Below are positions 61,041-64,000 of a stretch of DNA of 64,000 bases, one piece after another (within the stretch, counting starts at the first letter, position 1; each line of letters begins with the position of its first letter). Source of the stretch: Methylophilaceae bacterium (lineage in GTDB: Bacteria; Pseudomonadota; Gammaproteobacteria; Burkholderiales; Methylophilaceae); NCBI GenBank assembly GCA_018398995.1, contig CP073759.1:930001-994000 (forward strand), written 5' to 3'. The position numbers and the translations under genes are program-made. The notes beneath the pieces are model-generated. The model saw only the letters and a list, made by a program, of their open reading frames with translations. It was not told the origin of the DNA and did no database searches.

Positions 61041-61062
61041 AGCCCGCTCACGCGGGCTTTTT
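61041..61062 (+). terminator. Rho-independent terminator, 34 nt past the katG remnant
   Basis: Stem AGCCCGC/GCGGGCT (61041..61047 with 61052..61058), loop TCAC, followed by TTTT. It may be the original terminator of the lost katG copy. Confidence 0.8.
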
Positions 61063-61295
61063 GGTCATCTCTTTTGATCAACGTTTGCTTACATACACTA
61101 TAGCAATTGTCCAACGCATGAAGTGATATTGGCTTTGCCATACAATAGACCTGCCCAATCTCACAACCCATACGCAAATCGTTTGATGAGCAATTGATTG
61201 CACGATTAAGCTTAACTCAATAATTAACCATTATTGACATATTACTGTCATTAATCGGGCATATACTAGGTATTGATGTAACTCCCCCTCTCTAG

Positions 61296-61317
61296 CCCGC
61301 GTAAGCGGGTTTTTTTA
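61296..61317 (+). terminator. Rho-independent terminator upstream of rubredoxin
   Basis: Stem CCCGC/GCGGG (61296..61300 with 61305..61309), loop GTAA, followed by eight T. No gene on the plus strand lies within 290 nt upstream. Confidence 0.75.
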
Positions 61318-61397
61318 TTTGTTTATTAATTACATAAGCGGCTAATACGTGCAAACTACCTTACAATAAATACATTGTTCACTTTAAAGGAGGCGTC

Positions 61398-61562
61398 ATG
61401 AAAACTTGGATTTGTAAGGTATGCGGTTTAATCTACGAGGAAGAAAAAGGCTGGCCTGAAGATGGTATTGCCGCAGGCACTAAATGGGAAGATGTGCCCT
61501 CTGATTGGATGTGTCCTGAGTGTGGTGTATCTAAGGCTGAGTTTGAAATGGTTGAATTTTAA
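61398..61562 (+). CDS. Rubredoxin
   Basis: A 54-aa one-iron electron carrier. The four iron-ligand cysteines are C6, C9, C39 and C42 (WICKVCGLIY; MCPECGVSK), and the aromatic core residues are conserved. A strong AAAGGAGG ribosome-binding site lies 7 nt before the ATG. It stands alone between an orphan terminator and fructokinase. Next to the peroxidase genes it may donate electrons in peroxide defence, which is an inference. Confidence 0.95.
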   Translation: MKTWICKVCGLIYEEEKGWPEDGIAAGTKWEDVPSDWMCPECGVSKAEFEMVEF

Positions 61563-61701
61563 AGCTAAATGGTCTATTTTAAATAGGTAGCGTTTCTCTT
61601 CACTATTTAACAACAACTTTCATCACAAGGAAACACCATCTATCAGTATCAGAATTTTTTAAAGCGTTATGCATTCTTTTTAAATGTTAGAATGAAAATA
61701 C

Positions 61702-62622
61702 ATGTCTAGTCATTTAAACAAGACCAAATTTACCGTTGCTATTTTTGGGGAGGTGTTAGCAGACATATTCCCCGATGCCACTGTGCTTGGCGGTGCGCCA
61801 TATAATGTTGCCAGACACTTACGCGCTTTCCAGCAGCACCCTGTGTTGATTTCTAGAGTGGGCAATGATGCCCTTAAAAAAACACTGTTTGCAGAACTAT
61901 CTGCTCTCGATATCGATCAATCAGGGATTCAATTGGATTCGATTTACCCAACTGGGCAGGTCATAGTACAGATAGAAAACGGCCGACATCGTTTTGAAAT
62001 AGAACCCGACCAAGCTTATGACCATATTCATACTGGTATGGCTCACTTAACAACACTGGCTAACCAACCAGATTTGGCTTACTTTGGCACATTAGCCCAA
62101 CGCGGCATTCAATCTCGTCTCGCGCTAGATACGTTTTTAAGTGGTGCCAAATGCCCACGATTCTTAGATATTAACTTACGTGCACCTTGGTATAACAAGC
62201 ACATGATTCGACGTTCGCTGTTGCGCACAGAAATTGTCAAAATGAATGATGATGAGCTAGCCATCGTTTGCGATATGTTCGAGCCTGCGCTCAGCAATAA
62301 TCAAGAGCGCGCATCATTTCTCATTAAAAAGTTTGATTTAAAACACTTATTTGTGACTTGTGGTGAAAAAGGCGCCTGGGTATTGTCGAGTAATGGCGAA
62401 GAAATCAAAGTAGCAGCGCCGGCTTTGACAGCAGCAATCGTTGATACGGTTGGTGCAGGTGATGCATTTGCCGCAATTTGTATATTAGGTTTACTCCATC
62501 ACTGGCCTATGGAACAAATTCTGATGCGTGCCAATATTTTTGCCTCTGCTATTTGTACGATTAGAGGAGCAGCGCCAGAGACGCATGCGTTTTATTTGCC
62601 CTACATTGAGCGCTGGTTTTAA
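61702..62622 (+). CDS. PfkB-family fructokinase
   Basis: 306 aa, a ribokinase-fold sugar kinase. The N-terminal GGAPYNVARHL segment is near 33-43. The C-terminal signature DTVGAGDAFAA holds the catalytic Asp near 251-261. It overlaps the next gene (sucrose-phosphate synthase) by 1 nt (TAATG). This supports fructose released in sucrose turnover as substrate, as in methylotroph sps-fruK clusters. Confidence 0.9.
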   Translation: MSSHLNKTKFTVAIFGEVLADIFPDATVLGGAPYNVARHLRAFQQHPVLISRVGNDALKKTLFAELSALDIDQSGIQLDSIYPTGQVIVQIENGRHRFEIEPDQAYDHIHTGMAHLTTLANQPDLAYFGTLAQRGIQSRLALDTFLSGAKCPRFLDINLRAPWYNKHMIRRSLLRTEIVKMNDDELAIVCDMFEPALSNNQERASFLIKKFDLKHLFVTCGEKGAWVLSSNGEEIKVAAPALTAAIVDTVGAGDAFAAICILGLLHHWPMEQILMRANIFASAICTIRGAAPETHAFYLPYIERWF

Positions 62623-64000
62623 TGCAAGCATTCTCAAATGATGATCAAGGCCATCCACTCTATATTTTAATGATCAGTGTGCATGGTTTGATTCGTGCAA
62701 ATGACATGGAGTTAGGCATTAATGCTGATACTGGCGGGCAAACGAAATATGTCGTCGAAATGACAAAAGCACTTGCCAAGCATCCGCAAGTTGGCAAAGT
62801 GGATTTGCTTACCCGTTTAATTGATGATGATAGTGTGGCTGCTGACTATGCGCGCGCGGAAGAACAGCTAAGTGAAAACACAAGAATCATTCGGCTAGAA
62901 GCTGGGCCAAGAAAATATATCCGTAAAGAATTATTATGGAAGCATTTGGATCAAATGGTGGACAAGTGCTTACAGTTTTTACGGTTGCAAGGTCAGCTTC
63001 CAGATTTCATTCACGCGCACTATGCAGATGCGGGTTATGTTGGTAGACAGCTTTCTAATTTATTGGGTATCCCTCTAATTTTTACTGGCCACTCACTCGG
63101 CCGTCCTAAGCGCGATCGTTTGCTACAATCGGGTAAGAAAGCATCTGCCGTTGAGCGGCAATTCAATCTGCAACATCGCATCGCAGTAGAAGAAGATATT
63201 ATTCAAGATGCTTCACTAATTGTCACAAGTACCCGTCAAGAAATAGATGATCAATACGGCATGTACCGCAACCATGATGACAATCGTTACAAAGTGATTC
63301 CACCAGGTATTGATACCTCTAGATTTTCACCTCCGTTGCGAGGCTATCGTATAAATGAATCGCTAAAGTTAGCCATTGATCGGTTTATTCTCAAAAAAGA
63401 TAAGCCGATGATTCTCACCATATGTAGACCTGATATACGTAAAAATCTAAGCGGTTTAATGGCCGCTTATGGACAGAGCCAAACATTACAAACAATGGCT
63501 AATTTGGTGATTGTAGCTGGCACACGTGATGATATAAATGCATTAGAGGAATCTCAGCAACAAGTCATGAATGACTTGTTATTGGATATCGATAAATATG
63601 ATTTGTGGGGGAAAGTGGCTATTCCAAAAAGCATTTCTCAAGACGAGATTCCTGAACTGTATCGTTACGCTGCGATGAGAAAAGGCATCTTTATCAATGC
63701 TGCATTCACAGAACCATTTGGTTTAACTTTGATTGAAGCCGTTGCGAGTGGCTTACCCTTTGTCGCATCCAATGATGGTGGACCAAGAGATATCGTCAGT
63801 AACTGTCGCAGTGGTTTTTTAACAGATACGCTTGATAGCAACGCCATTGCCAGCACCTTAGCAGTAGCGCTCTCTGACAGTAAACAATGGCGCTTACTGT
63901 CTAAAAATGGGTTGAGTAATATCAAGCGCCACTACACTTGGGAAAAGCATGTAGAAAAGTATATGAAAGAAGTGCGCACCTTACTGCACAGAGACCGTAA
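62622..64000 (+). CDS. sps: Sucrose-phosphate synthase-type glycosyltransferase (5' part, cut by window end)
   Basis: 459 codons are present with no stop before the window edge. The GT-B fold starts YILMISVHGLIRANDMELG and continues with the nucleotide-sugar synthase signature INADTGGQTKYVVEMTKAL reduced to DTGGQTKYVVE near 43-53. FTGHSLGRPKRDRLL is near 152, HYADAGYVG near 128, and the retaining-GT E-x7-E motif is AFTEPFGLTLIEAVASGLP reduced to EPFGLTLIEA near 366. The pattern fits SPS better than sucrose synthase, whose long N-terminal region is absent. It would make sucrose-6-phosphate from UDP-glucose and fructose-6-phosphate. Confidence 0.9.
   Translation, partial: MQAFSNDDQGHPLYILMISVHGLIRANDMELGINADTGGQTKYVVEMTKALAKHPQVGKVDLLTRLIDDDSVAADYARAEEQLSENTRIIRLEAGPRKYIRKELLWKHLDQMVDKCLQFLRLQGQLPDFIHAHYADAGYVGRQLSNLLGIPLIFTGHSLGRPKRDRLLQSGKKASAVERQFNLQHRIAVEEDIIQDASLIVTSTRQEIDDQYGMYRNHDDNRYKVIPPGIDTSRFSPPLRGYRINESLKLAIDRFILKKDKPMILTICRPDIRKNLSGLMAAYGQSQTLQTMANLVIVAGTRDDINALEESQQQVMNDLLLDIDKYDLWGKVAIPKSISQDEIPELYRYAAMRKGIFINAAFTEPFGLTLIEAVASGLPFVASNDGGPRDIVSNCRSGFLTDTLDSNAIASTLAVALSDSKQWRLLSKNGLSNIKRHYTWEKHVEKYMKEVRTLLHRDR

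Larger units (their letters stand above)
61008..61397. other. Intergenic region with two orphan terminators
   Basis: No ORF of coding character is seen between the katG remnant and rubredoxin. Two separate terminator hairpins (61041.., 61296..) lie in it, about 240 nt apart, with no gene to end. Either the first is left from the lost katG copy, or a short RNA is made here. A TTGACA at 61234..61239 has no well-spaced -10. Confidence 0.5.

Noticed and set aside
61296-61562. Riboswitch-controlled attenuator before rubredoxin
   Set aside because: The terminator is 81 nt upstream of the rubredoxin ATG, and no alternative antiterminator pairing or known aptamer pattern was found.

Overview
The window reads as a chromosomal segment of a low-GC betaproteobacterium, most likely a methylotroph of the Methylophilaceae (Methylotenera-like). 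This rests on an rrn operon with Ile/Ala spacer tRNAs, betaproteobacterial gene order (argC-DUF6776-bactofilin-erpA; argH-algZ-algR-hemC-hemD; accB-accC-prmA-DUF3426), and a fructokinase/sucrose-phosphate synthase pair of the kind found in methylotrophs. The family assignment is an inference; no search was run.

Layout. 1-3.5 kb: minus-strand rrn operon (23S 5' part, tRNA-Ala, tRNA-Ile, 16S) with boxA antiterminators and two tandem promoters. 3.7-9 kb: tyrS, M23 peptidase, anmK, gltA. 9-14.7 kb: six-gene Mrp-type cation/proton antiporter operon. 15-18.2 kb: erpA, bactofilin, a coiled-coil membrane protein, argC, rpsI-rplM. 18.5-20.4 kb: broken fimV. 20.4-28.9 kb: ubiA-ubiC, a membrane protein, recG, ridA, spoT, rpoZ, gmk, yicC. 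29-34.8 kb: kinase/PP2C pair, rph, rdgB, two small genes, recQ. 34.8-36.85 kb: an ORF-free repeat element with 37-bp inverted ends, interrupted by an IS110-family element. 36.85-46.4 kb: DUF2971 gene, hemW, a LysM-like protein, argH, decayed algZ/algR, a mechanosensitive-type channel, hemC, hemD, FKBP isomerase. 46.5-47.5 kb: second copy of the repeat element and a pseudogene. 47.5-56.2 kb: flavin/2Fe-2S reductase, fxsA, cutA, dsbD, tlpA-like, aroQ, accB, accC, prmA, zinc-ribbon protein. 56.2-61.6 kb: oxidative-stress block (oxyR, katG, di-haem peroxidase, katG remnant, rubredoxin). 61.7-64 kb: fructokinase and the 5' part of sucrose-phosphate synthase.

Main discovery. The IS110 element (35649..36842) can be delimited to the base. 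Removing it, with one CT core, rebuilds the interrupted inverted repeat of the host element. Its 5' non-coding end holds a candidate bridge RNA in which four guide segments, in the order left target, right target, left donor, right donor, match the actual flanks and the element's own ends. The -35 box lies in the right end and the -10 box in the left end, so the promoter for this RNA exists only in the circular form.

Second theme. Genes tied to type IV pilus control are decayed together: fimV (frameshift plus stop), algZ (two in-frame TAA) and algR (in-frame loss of the first receiver helix). A further small membrane protein also carries two in-frame stops. Third, the oxidative-stress block carries paired palindromic sites between oxyR and katG and a C-terminal fossil of a second katG.
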